DNA of 58,089 bases from Oceanospirillaceae bacterium (GTDB taxonomy: Bacteria > Pseudomonadota > Gammaproteobacteria > Pseudomonadales > Oceanobacteraceae): the NCBI GenBank assembly GCA_002724925.1, contig PBQA01000012.1:1-58089 (forward strand), written 5' to 3'. Numbering within the stretch: the first letter of the stretch is position 1; each line of letters opens with the position of its first letter. Below the pieces are notes generated by a model. The model was not told where the DNA came from and searched no databases. It was given only the letters and a program-made list of their open reading frames with translations. A program made the position numbers and the translations under genes. Below, piece by piece: positions 29,626-38,500 of this stretch.

Positions 29626-29966
29626 TGTCGGCCTGATACTCATACGTTTGTTTTAAACGTACTATTGTAACGGCGTACGCCATTCATGACTGGCGTGTTG
29701 CATTTTACGCCATTTGAATGGTATCAATATGTAACGGGATGTCATGGGGGGTGTCCTGAGAATGATCGGAATTTAAGCTTCGGGATGGAGCAAAACAGGA
29801 CGTTTAGGGCGAAATTTGTGTCAAAAAGGGACAGTTAGCCAAATGCGTCTTTATAACAATAATGAAAGCGGTATGCTGCCGCACAGCTGATTCTTTACTG
29901 ACCTTTTGGGGGCAGAAGCCAGTAAGCCTCAGAGTCAGCCACCAGAAGAATAATGAAGGAAGCAGA
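29626..29966. promoter_or_regulatory. Intergenic region with repeated ACGCCA half-sites
   Basis: No gene seen here. A perfect palindrome GGCGTACGCC lies at 29672-29681. ACGCCA (29677-29682) and TGGCGT (29691-29696) form a dyad with an 8-bp spacer, and ACGCCA recurs at 29707-29712. These look like operator half-sites in the upstream region of the following gene. The frame of that gene is open from 29862, but its signal peptide begins at 29967. Confidence 0.4.
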
Positions 29967-31097
29967 ATGAACGTCAGAACCCTGTTTGCCACTCTGTTTG
30001 GTCTTTTGTTTCTGTCGTCCGCAACGCTCACTTATGCGGCTGACGATCTCGAATCCCGACGAAACGCAAAGCTCGAAGCAACAGTAATGAATCCTAATCT
30101 GCCGCTTGAGAAGCGAATTCGCGCACTCAAAAAGCTGCAGAAGGATGAAATGGTCAATGGCCGTATCCTGAGGACATTCTGTGTCTGGGACCCGCTGGGC
30201 AGAACGGGACCTATCTCCTCCACCGTAGAAGACCAGAAGCTCCGGTCGCTCCACTATGGTATGGATCTTACTGTTTTGACCTATCAGGACGAGTCTGAGC
30301 TGGTAGAAGCGCTTCGCAGCGGTGAAGAGTGTGATGCTGCCCTGATTCGTGGTGTTGCTGCGATGGAATTTAATCGCTTTGCGGGCACGATTGAATCCGT
30401 CGGTGGTTTGCAGAGTCGCCAGCAGGTTCAACTGCTGATGCAGGTGATTGCGAATCCGCGCATGGCACAGCGCCTCGGCGATGATAATTACGTTGTACTC
30501 GGCCTGGCTACTCTGGGTTCCTCTTTCCGTTACAGTGCCGATCGTAGTAACCGTTCACTCGCCAGCTTTAAAGGCAAAAAGATAGCAACCGAGTCGTTTG
30601 ACCCCGGGATGGCTCGGCTGACCGAAGCCTTCGGTGCTGATGCTGTGGTCGGCGATATGATGAGCAACGTTCAGAAATACGCCGACAATGAAGTTGCGGG
30701 CATGATGTCACCCATTGTCGCCTACCTTGTTATGGGTAGTGGGCAGATCTCGGGTGATGTGGCAATTATTGATACTCCTGTGGCTCAATCAACTATTCAA
30801 TTGATTGGCCGCACTGATAAATTCCCACCGGGTCTGGCTCAGATTCTTCGCGAAGACTTTTTGTTTAAGTTTGATAACTATGCTCGTCGCGTCGATAACG
30901 AGATGGCACTGGTTCCAGAATCTTTCTGGGCCAAAGACAGTGCTCAGGATGCAGCAGCACTGGAGAAGTATTCACTTGATGTGCGTCTCAAGCTTCGTGA
31001 AGAAGGATACTACGATCCTGCGATGCTCAGGCTTCAGCGCAAGATTCGTTGTAAGTTTGATCCGGCGCGTAGCGAATGTACGAACCCGAAAGAGTAA
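29967..31097 (+). CDS. Periplasmic solute-binding-like protein (DUF6091-like)
   Basis: A 376-residue exported protein. Signal peptide MNVRTLFATLFGLLFLSSA... ends TYA. The mature part reads like a type II periplasmic binding fold: LRTFCVWDPLGRTGPISSTV, a hinge-like YVVLGLATLGSSFRYSADRS, and SFKGKKIATESFDPGMARLTEAFGADAV, similar to TRAP/TAXI-type binding proteins. It probably belongs to the putative solute-binding family DUF6091; ligand unknown. No transporter membrane subunits adjoin, so it may be an orphan receptor or may work with a distant transporter. The start at 29967 is preferred to the upstream open frame because of the signal peptide and AAGGAAG. Confidence 0.72.
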   Translation: MNVRTLFATLFGLLFLSSATLTYAADDLESRRNAKLEATVMNPNLPLEKRIRALKKLQKDEMVNGRILRTFCVWDPLGRTGPISSTVEDQKLRSLHYGMDLTVLTYQDESELVEALRSGEECDAALIRGVAAMEFNRFAGTIESVGGLQSRQQVQLLMQVIANPRMAQRLGDDNYVVLGLATLGSSFRYSADRSNRSLASFKGKKIATESFDPGMARLTEAFGADAVVGDMMSNVQKYADNEVAGMMSPIVAYLVMGSGQISGDVAIIDTPVAQSTIQLIGRTDKFPPGLAQILREDFLFKFDNYARRVDNEMALVPESFWAKDSAQDAAALEKYSLDVRLKLREEGYYDPAMLRLQRKIRCKFDPARSECTNPKE

Positions 31098-31125
31098 CCT
31101 TCTTCAAAGGTCGATAAGCAAACAG

Positions 31126-31150
31126 AAAGGCAGCCCAGGCTGCCTTTTTT
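31126..31150 (+). terminator. Terminator after the solute-binding-like gene
   Basis: AAAGGCAGCC / GGCTGCCTTT with a 2-nt centre, then TTT. Strong Rho-independent signal on the plus strand; it may also serve the convergent LysR gene. Confidence 0.85.
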
Positions 31151-31155
31151 GATGG

Positions 31156-32076
31156 TCATTGTTTCAGTGGTGAAGGTTTGGATGGGCTGAAATGTCCGCG
31201 GCTGTGCTCAGTCAGTTCAAGGACGGCTGAATGGCTGTGACGCCGTTCGGCGACGATAGCGTAGAAGGCTTGCTGTAGTTCTGGGACAGTACCTGCAACG
31301 TTGACGTCGTAGCGACGACAGATCTCTTCTGTGATGACTTCCGGCGCAAAAAAGAACCCATGTCCTTCACTGCCAAACGCTTTAAGCAGTGCCGAGTCAT
31401 CGAATTCTCCGGCAATTCGCATCGAAATTCCCTGGCGTTTGAGCCAGCTCAACAGGTTTGTTCGCATCGTCGATGAAGAGCCGGTCGGTATCAGAAGCGG
31501 TGCATCCACGAGACACTCCGGAAATGACTTGCCCTCCAGCAAGCGACCATTAGCAAAGCACGCAAGCCGGCTGGCACCAAGCTCATGGCTGAAGCAGCGT
31601 ATGTTCATGCCTGGTGGCACGGGGCTATCGGCCAGCACGACATCAAGTCTGTGCACCGCCAGTTCGCCTAGTAAGGTGATCATCTGCTCTTCTCGGCATA
31701 TCAGCTTCATCTGTGGATTCTTGGCGATGATAGGGGCAAGCAGCTGGTGAGTAATTGACTTGGGCAGGGCGTCTACGATGCCCACCCTGAGCTCTTCCGG
31801 GCGTGTAGTCAACCCCTGCTGCATGACTTCCTGCATCTCTTCGCCTAAGCGGAATATGTCTTTGCAGTATTCGTATGCCAGGTGGCCCGCGTCGGTCAGT
31901 TCGACGTTACGACCATTGCGGCGCAGTAACGCTTCGCCCAGATCGTCTTCGAGTAATTTGAGCTGCCCACTTATGGTTTGCGGTGTGATAGCAAGGCGGT
32001 CTGCAGCCGCCTGAATGCTACCGCTTTCTGCGACCGCGAAAAAATAGTGCAGGTGCTTATAGTTGAGTCTGTGCAT
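31156..32076 (-). CDS. LysR-family regulator, NhaR-like
   Basis: A 306-residue LysR-type regulator. The winged-helix N-terminus HRLNYKHLHYFFAVAESGSI and LAITPQTISGQLKLLE resemble NhaR, the sodium/proton-antiporter activator of E. coli. The effector-binding domain (about 90-295) contains a DVVLADSPVPPG loop. Start at 32076 chosen because the family begins M-x-x-LNY; an ATG 24 bp further upstream lacks a ribosome-binding site. No nhaA-type antiporter is in the window. It is divergent from the Bax-inhibitor-1 gene, which is a candidate target. Confidence 0.85.
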   Translation of the reverse strand: MHRLNYKHLHYFFAVAESGSIQAAADRLAITPQTISGQLKLLEDDLGEALLRRNGRNVELTDAGHLAYEYCKDIFRLGEEMQEVMQQGLTTRPEELRVGIVDALPKSITHQLLAPIIAKNPQMKLICREEQMITLLGELAVHRLDVVLADSPVPPGMNIRCFSHELGASRLACFANGRLLEGKSFPECLVDAPLLIPTGSSSTMRTNLLSWLKRQGISMRIAGEFDDSALLKAFGSEGHGFFFAPEVITEEICRRYDVNVAGTVPELQQAFYAIVAERRHSHSAVLELTEHSRGHFSPSKPSPLKQ

Positions 32077-32171
32077 ACTTCGTAAAAACCGATGTATCAT
32101 ATATAGTTAATACGAATATTATTGTTGTAAAACGCGTCATACAATACGTAAATCAAAAAAGGAGTGAGACT

Positions 32172-32894
32172 ATGAAACGTCCCGATTATCTGAATTCAGA
32201 AAACAACGAGCCGGTTGCACGTAGCATACCGGTTGATCAGTATCAGGCAGATACCGCCGGCAATACTTTTGCCCCTGATGCTCAGAAAGTACTGCGTAAC
32301 ACCTATGCGCTTCTGGCCATGACGCTGGTATTCAGTGCCGCTATGGCGGGTGTCTCTATGGCAGTGAACGCGCCTTCTTTGGGTTTGCTGACTCTGGTTG
32401 TAGCTATCGGTCTTATGTTTGCTATTCATAAAACAGCTAACAGCGTTGCTGGTATTGCGCTGACCTTCGTTTTTACTGGCTTCATGGGCTTTACCCTTGG
32501 GCCAATGCTGAACATGGTGGCTGGCATGCAAAGCGGTGGCGCGACCATTGGCCTTGCGTTGGGCGGCACAGGCGTAACCTTCCTGCTGATGTCTGCATTT
32601 GGTATGTCTACTAAGCGAGACCTGTCTGGTTGGGGCAAGACTCTGTTTGCAGGCTTTATCGTAGCCATCATTGGTGGCGTGGTCGGATATTTGTTTAACA
32701 TCCCGGCTCTCTCGCTGGCTATCTCTGCGATTGTCATTCCGCTGAGTGCTGCACTGATCAGCTATGAAACAAACAGCATCGTGCGTGGTGGCCAGACTAA
32801 CTACGTTCTTGCGACAGTCAGTCTGTATGTCGCGATCTACAACCTGTTTGCGAACCTTCTTGTTCTGCTGGGCGTATTCGGTTCAGACGATTGA
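32172..32894 (+). CDS. Bax inhibitor-1 / YccA family membrane protein
   Basis: A 240-residue protein with an unstructured N-terminus of about 35 residues followed by seven hydrophobic segments. It shows VLRNTYALLAMTLVFSA at the first segment and GFTLGPMLNM and YETNSIVRGGQTNYVLATVS in the core and C-terminal region. The family includes YccA, a substrate and modulator of FtsH in E. coli, and pH-gated calcium channels (BsYetJ). The paired Asp of the pH sensor is not clearly visible by eye. Strong AAGGAG upstream of the ATG. Confidence 0.93.
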   Translation: MKRPDYLNSENNEPVARSIPVDQYQADTAGNTFAPDAQKVLRNTYALLAMTLVFSAAMAGVSMAVNAPSLGLLTLVVAIGLMFAIHKTANSVAGIALTFVFTGFMGFTLGPMLNMVAGMQSGGATIGLALGGTGVTFLLMSAFGMSTKRDLSGWGKTLFAGFIVAIIGGVVGYLFNIPALSLAISAIVIPLSAALISYETNSIVRGGQTNYVLATVSLYVAIYNLFANLLVLLGVFGSDD

Positions 32895-32927
32895 TAACAC
32901 TCTGACTCTCTGTGCTCATGAGGGTGT

Positions 32928-32957
32928 GCCGCAGGCCTGAGGTCTGCGGCTTTTTTG
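32928..32957 (+). terminator. Terminator after the Bax-inhibitor-1 gene
   Basis: GCCGCAGGCC / GGTCTGCGGC with a TGA loop followed by six T. Classic Rho-independent terminator. Confidence 0.88.
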
Positions 32958-32978
32958 TTTCTGGGCTAAGCTGAATGT

Positions 32979-33272
32979 ATGAAGATACTCCTGTTTTTAG
33001 TCTTGGCTTCCGTATACAGCGCCGCGGTCTTGGCTCTGCCCGTGTGCTCAGACCGTGACGCAAAGGCCGCGTCAGACGAAAAAGCCCTCAGCTACTTTCG
33101 TAAGCAAGGCGAAATCTTCCATCCCGCCCGTGTTCTCAAGAAACACAACACGAGTCGCCATAAAGAAGTTGCGAGCTACGTAAAGTTCGGCGAAAAGCGC
33201 TACAGTATTTTCACTTTGGTAGACACAGACTGCTACGCCAGATTCATCAAGCGCACCCGACAAGGTGACTAA
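32979..33272 (+). CDS. Small exported hypothetical protein (97 aa)
   Basis: I do not recognise this family. The N-terminus MKILLFLVLASVYSAAVLA is a clear signal peptide. The mature part is basic (HPARVLKKHNTSRHKE) with two Cys (VCSDRD and DTDCYARF) that could form a disulfide in the periplasm. The repeated VKFGEKRYSIFTLVD strands suggest a small alpha/beta fold. It starts 22 bp after a terminator, so it needs its own promoter. Confidence that it is a real gene comes from the signal peptide and Cys pattern. Confidence 0.6.
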   Translation: MKILLFLVLASVYSAAVLALPVCSDRDAKAASDEKALSYFRKQGEIFHPARVLKKHNTSRHKEVASYVKFGEKRYSIFTLVDTDCYARFIKRTRQGD

Positions 33273-33358
33273 CGCGCTTCCTCATCTACGAGCAGCTTCT
33301 CATTCGCTGGGGTTACTGATAACTTATACTCAAGTTATACAAAGGCTAGGGTGAGACT

Positions 33359-33682
33359 ATGATTCCATTCCAGAAACTGAATAAACGAGACCCCATAGAA
33401 AAGGTCATCATTGTGTCGCTTGACCTTGCTCTGTATCAGGTGAATGTCCTGCTTGATGGACAAGAACTGCTGGTCTCTGACAAGAAAGGAAAACCATTGC
33501 GCGCCCGAAATACCCTCGAAATTGAAGCTCTATTCGAAGGCTACAACGTCAAGGATATGGTGTTGCGGCATGAAAGCGCCTACGACGAGATGGTGAATCA
33601 GCCCACGCGACAGGGAAGCAACCGGATGGAGGTACCACTAGGGCGCAACGGCCTTGGTTATGCGGCTAACGATAGTGAGTAA
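33359..33682 (+). CDS. Small cytosolic protein, DUF6482-like (107 aa)
   Basis: A 107-residue soluble protein. The central stretch VIIVSLDLALYQVNVLLDGQ, then LLVSDKKGKPLRARNTLEIE, resembles the DUF6482 group common in pseudomonads and marine gammaproteobacteria, where the function is unknown. No signal peptide, no Cys. AGGGTGAG precedes the ATG. The C-terminus is polar and probably flexible. Confidence 0.62.
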   Translation: MIPFQKLNKRDPIEKVIIVSLDLALYQVNVLLDGQELLVSDKKGKPLRARNTLEIEALFEGYNVKDMVLRHESAYDEMVNQPTRQGSNRMEVPLGRNGLGYAANDSE

Positions 33683-33757
33683 TTATCGAGTTCCTCCAGT
33701 ATTTATCATGAACTCTGAATTAATTAATAACTCAGATTCATCGCTAGAGGTGCAGCA

Positions 33758-35029
33758 TTAGTTAGACGTCAGCATGCCCGCGACACTGATCACGTTCATG
33801 GCCACTTCAACGATACGCTTATTGCTGTCCATCGCTGCCTGACGAAGGTGGCGATAGGCTTCCTCTTCCGTGATCCCTTTCGACTGGATCAGCAGGCCTT
33901 TCGCCTTATCAATCAGCTTACGTTCATCGAGTGCCTGGCGGGCCTCTGCCAATTCACTGCTAATGCGTTGTAAGCGCTCCGCCTGTCCCTGAACAAGGTC
34001 GGATATAGAACGCGCCAGTTTCACGTTAACACCGGGTGTCAGGTTGCTATCCGAATTTAACGTCGACTCAGGCAGCAAGCCTAATGGAGACTCGGGTGGC
34101 TCACTGACTTCTGCCAGATCCTTCAGGTGTTCCCGGTGGAGCCTCAGGTCTTCTTCGGCAGAATTAATTTTGGTTTCACAGAGTTTCATCAGGTCGCCGG
34201 TCATATCGAGTTCGATGCTCTGCATTTCATCAATACGGCGTGTCGCTACCTCATACCAGACTTCACTGATGGAGGTCGGCAAAGCATCCTCAGTACGATA
34301 GCGCTCAATCATCTTACGCAGACGTTCCAGCTCAGCCGTTGCCTCACAGCTCTCAAGTTGATGCCAGCGCGCTTTAGGAACACTGGCAGAGAATTCGGTG
34401 AAAATACCGAAGCAGCGTTCCTGCGCATCGAGTAGCTCGTGCACTTTATCCTGGAGGGTATTGCTGAAGCTCCCGCTGGTGAAGCCGATCAATCCCATCG
34501 CACGTTCCTGGCCCGCATATTCTTTACCTTGAACAAAGTTAAAGAGCGCAACCAGTGCACGGGTGATCTCCGGGTCATCAGCGATATCAGCCGCTTCAAA
34601 GATCACCGTGAGCAGCCCAGTAATTAAACGGCTGTAGAGTGCGGTGTTCTCAGTGGGCGACACTTTGCGGGCGGTCACCTGTGCTCGCAGCGCGTCTATT
34701 CCCTCAAGGCATTGAATAACAAACGCCAGGCTACTCAGTAGTCGGGTTGAGTGGGAGAGAGAGTCGCTTTCACTGAGTTTCGTAAGCGTCTGCCGGAAGT
34801 GCTTCTGGGCAATGCCGGTGACTTCGAGTTCATCGGCTCGCTGCTGCGCGTATCGCTGTCCGTCTGACACAAGATAAATGTTGGACAGACCACGTTCACG
34901 CTGAAGTTCGTGAATGAGTTCCGTTACCCGACCGACCAGGCGGCAATTCACCTGCAGTTGTTGAAGCGCTGCAATTTCAGCGTGTTTGGCGGCGAGCAGA
35001 AAGTCTTCGGAGGTGGTCAGTTGAGGCAT
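33758..35029 (-). CDS. NIT-ANTAR nitrate-responsive antiterminator (NasR-like)
   Basis: A 423-residue regulator. The N-terminal NIT domain (about 35-290: LIHELQRERGLSNIYLVSDG) is an all-helical nitrate/nitrite sensor. A linker follows, then a C-terminal ANTAR RNA-binding domain (about 350-415: LDERKLIDKAKGLLIQSKG, AYRHLRQAAMD). NasR of Klebsiella binds paired hairpins in the nas leader RNA and prevents termination when nitrate is present. Here no nitrate-assimilation genes adjoin. The divergent neighbour is the giant lipoprotein gene with a long leader. The target is therefore unknown and may be elsewhere on the chromosome. Confidence 0.9.
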   Translation of the reverse strand: MPQLTTSEDFLLAAKHAEIAALQQLQVNCRLVGRVTELIHELQRERGLSNIYLVSDGQRYAQQRADELEVTGIAQKHFRQTLTKLSESDSLSHSTRLLSSLAFVIQCLEGIDALRAQVTARKVSPTENTALYSRLITGLLTVIFEAADIADDPEITRALVALFNFVQGKEYAGQERAMGLIGFTSGSFSNTLQDKVHELLDAQERCFGIFTEFSASVPKARWHQLESCEATAELERLRKMIERYRTEDALPTSISEVWYEVATRRIDEMQSIELDMTGDLMKLCETKINSAEEDLRLHREHLKDLAEVSEPPESPLGLLPESTLNSDSNLTPGVNVKLARSISDLVQGQAERLQRISSELAEARQALDERKLIDKAKGLLIQSKGITEEEAYRHLRQAAMDSNKRIVEVAMNVISVAGMLTSN

Positions 35030-35511
35030 GAATCTTAATGAATCCTGATAGTTTGTGGGGATGATACGCTGCAGTGGGAGGAAGTTGAATTAACCTGTGG
35101 CCGAAAAGATGACAAGTTGATCAGTCTTGGCCTGATGAGAGTGTTGTCAGTTATGCTACATCGCCCGCCATTGCGATTATCCTTACTTACACTTTACTCC
35201 ATAAAGTAATGCTAAAGAAAAGTTGATGAATCAAGCAGTTAGGGAATATCTACTGACGTGCGCTCGTCACAAAAGGAGTGGGTGGCATGTATTGATACAT
35301 TTGTCAGATGGTTATTGGAAAGACGATCTAATACCATCTACCTAATACGGGTCTTACTCCGTGTGGCCGTTTTGGTTACCACGGACAAGTAAGAAAATAA
35401 TAAGAAAAACAGTGGCTTTTGTTTGCCGGGCTCGTACTCCATACCCCGATCAGCTCCAGTCACCTGTTCTCGCACGTCAATGCTCGCGCATAGACTCCAG
35501 AGGAGTGAACC
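35030..35511 (+). promoter_or_regulatory. Long leader / intergenic region before the giant lipoprotein gene
   Basis: 482 bp with no gene seen. It holds several potential RNA structures: TGACG-TGCGCT-CGTCA (35254-35269, six-nt loop), the palindrome ATGTATTGATACAT (35287-35300), a long stem AGATGG...CCATCT extended by TATT/AATA (35306-35339), and TCCGTG / CACGGA (35358-35386). No intrinsic terminator with a U-tract was found, and I see no cyclic-di-GMP (GEMM) riboswitch core. Confidence 0.45.
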
Positions 35512-38500
35512 TTGAATAACTTCCGCACAGCACTATTGGTGCCCCTGGTTGCAGGCCTTGCTGCTTGTTCATCAGGTGGCTCAGATGGCGATGATCCACG
35601 AGTCCCGGATCCGGTTGATGGAGGAGGGCAAGCCCCCGTCGCACTGGATTTCGCATCGACTCCGGAAGGTAACCCTGTAGAAGACGAACGTTGGCAGTAT
35701 CAGATTGAAACGAATCTCGCTGACAGTGAGTCCTTGGTCTTCAGTCTGATCAGCGGTCCAGCAGGAATGGAAGTCTCGACCGATGGAATAGTCACTTGGA
35801 CACCAACTGATGAGCACGGCGATACCGTTGATGCAACGTTGCAAGCGACCTACGACGATGGTGAGACTCGTCTCACTGCGCAGCAGACCCTCACCCTGCA
35901 GGTCGTGCATGTCAACGACAAGCCACAGATTGTCTCCGACGAGCCGGACTCTGCGGTACTGGGCGGCTGGTTTGAGTATCAGATTGAGGTGGAGGACCCC
36001 GACGACGAAAACAACGGGACAGATATCCTCTTCAGTGCCTCATTGCCCTTCGTCAGTGAGTCCAGGCTGGAAAACTATCAACTTGAGGTGTCGCCCACGG
36101 GGCTTGTGACACTCTTTATTCCAGAGGACTTCCTGGAAGACCTTGATACAGAAGAAACTGGAATCGACAAAGTACTGATCGTCTCTGTAACGGTCACTGA
36201 TGGTGAGGAAGACTGGCGCACAACCCTCAATATTCCTGCCCGTCAACGATGGAATCTACTGGTCGTTGAGGCGAACTTGCCACCAGTTATCACCTCGGAG
36301 CCTGTGATCACTGCGACTGAAGATACAGCGTACGAATATCAGGTAGAGGCCGTCGATATTGCCGGTGAAACGGACCTTGGATTCGAGATAGACGATGACC
36401 TGACTTATACCCTCACCGACGCGCCGGACGGCATGACCATCTCGGCAACCGGCCTGATTGAATGGACACCAACCGAACAGGGCGCCGAACCGTACTTAGA
36501 AAACGTCACGGTTGTCGTTGCTGACGGCGGTGAAGACGGCGTCGAACCGGCAACGCAATCCTTTGCTATTGATGTCACTCCGGTCAATGACGCGCCCGCG
36601 TTGACGGGCTCGCCGATCAGTTTCGTAGAGGTCGGCACGACCTATTCTTATCAGCTTGTCGTGTTTGATACGGATGACATTAACATTGAAACAGATCTGA
36701 CGTTCTCCCTTCTGACGTCACCGGAAGGTATGGAAGTCGATGAACGGGGCCTTGTAACTTGGATGCCTGAGGTAACGAGCGGCACATTCACTGTGGAAGC
36801 GTCGGTCGCTGACGGCGGTGAAGACGGCGCCGAAGCCGCAACGCAAAGCTGGACGATTGAGGTGCGAGGTGGTGACAACCTTGCCCCTGTGATTGATCAG
36901 GGCGAAACAACGACCCTGACTACCGCCGAGGATAACGCAGGTGGCGTGACCCTGACCGCCAGTGACGTAAACGGCGACACACTCGGCTGGAGCATCCTGT
37001 CTGATGCCGGTAACGGTTCTGCGACGGTCTCCGCACAGGGTGAAGTTACCTACACCCCAGACCTGAACTTTAACGGCAGTGATACCTTCACCGTCCAGGT
37101 GTCTGACGGTGCACTGACGGACAGCATCGATGTCAGCGTGACGATCACTGCGATCAATGATAAGCCTGTGATCGTTTCTGAAAAGCCAACGTCTGCTGTG
37201 AAAGGCGCCTGGTTTGAATACCAGATGGAAGTAACTGATGCGGATGATGAGAACAATGGCACTGATCTGACGTTCACTGCGTCTTTGCCTCTCGTCAGTG
37301 AAGCCAACCGCCCTCAGTACAACCTGTCTGTTTCGTCGACCGGGGTGGTGCGGGTTTATGTTCCTACCTCTTACAGCTACAGCGTGCTGAGACTGAGAGT
37401 AGGAGTGACTGACGGTGAAGAAGACTGGCGTAACGGCATCAACGTGGCGCCTTATCAGTTCTGGGATCTTGCTGTTATAGATGGCAACACCGCCCCAGTG
37501 ATTACTTCAGAGGCCGTAACTACCGCCACTGAAGATGCCCTCTACTCATATCAGGTCGCTGCTGAAGACAGTGCGGGTGAGACCGCCGAAGGTGACCCGC
37601 TTCAGGACGAACTGACATACAGCCTGACTGAAGCACCGGCAGGCATGACCATCTCTGATACAGGTCTGATCCAGTGGACGCCGGCAGAGAACGGAGCGTC
37701 CTCATATTCTGAAAACGTCACTGTTATCGTTGCCGACGGCGGTGAAAACGATGTAGAGGCTGCAACTCAGAGCTTTACCGTGACAGTAACGCCTGTGAAC
37801 GATTCTCCAGTGCTGAGTGGCACGCCAACCAGCTTCGTACAGTTGGGTAACAGCTATTCCTACCAGCTTGAAGTGGCGGATGCCGACGACGCTAATAACG
37901 GCAATGATCTGACCTTTAACTTAGTGACTGCACCTTCGGGTATGACGGTCAGTGATATCGGTCTGGTGGACTGGACACCTGCGGTCGCCGCGGGTGTATA
38001 CAACGTTTCTGTCAGTGTCGTTGATGGCGGTGAAGATGGTGCGATTCCGGCAACTCTGGCGTGGACTGTTGAAGTCCGTGCTGCTGCTAACGTCGCTCCG
38101 GTGATCAACGAAGAAAGCGCCTCGATTGAAGTCGATGAAGATACGCAGGGCAATGAGACGCTGACCGCGACTGATGCAAACGGCGATACTCTGACCTGGT
38201 CTGTTATCAGTGCGGCCAGCAATGGTTCTGCAACAGCCACTGGTGGCAATCTGACATACACACCAGCAGCCAATTTCCACGGCAGTGACAGCTTCACTGT
38301 TCAGGTGTCTGACGGAGATCTGACGGACAGCATTGTTGTTAATGTCACCGTAAACTCCGTTAATGATCTGCCTGTGATTGACCAGGGCGCGACCACTTCT
38401 CTGACGACGCCTGAAAACACCGAAGGCAATATCACGTTGACCGCCTCTGATGCGGATGATGATTCACTGAGCTGGTCTGTCAGCGCGGCAGCGACTCATG

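Noticed and set aside
35030-35511. Cyclic-di-GMP (GEMM) riboswitch upstream of the adhesin
   Set aside because: The conserved GEMM core sequences were not found by eye on the plus strand.
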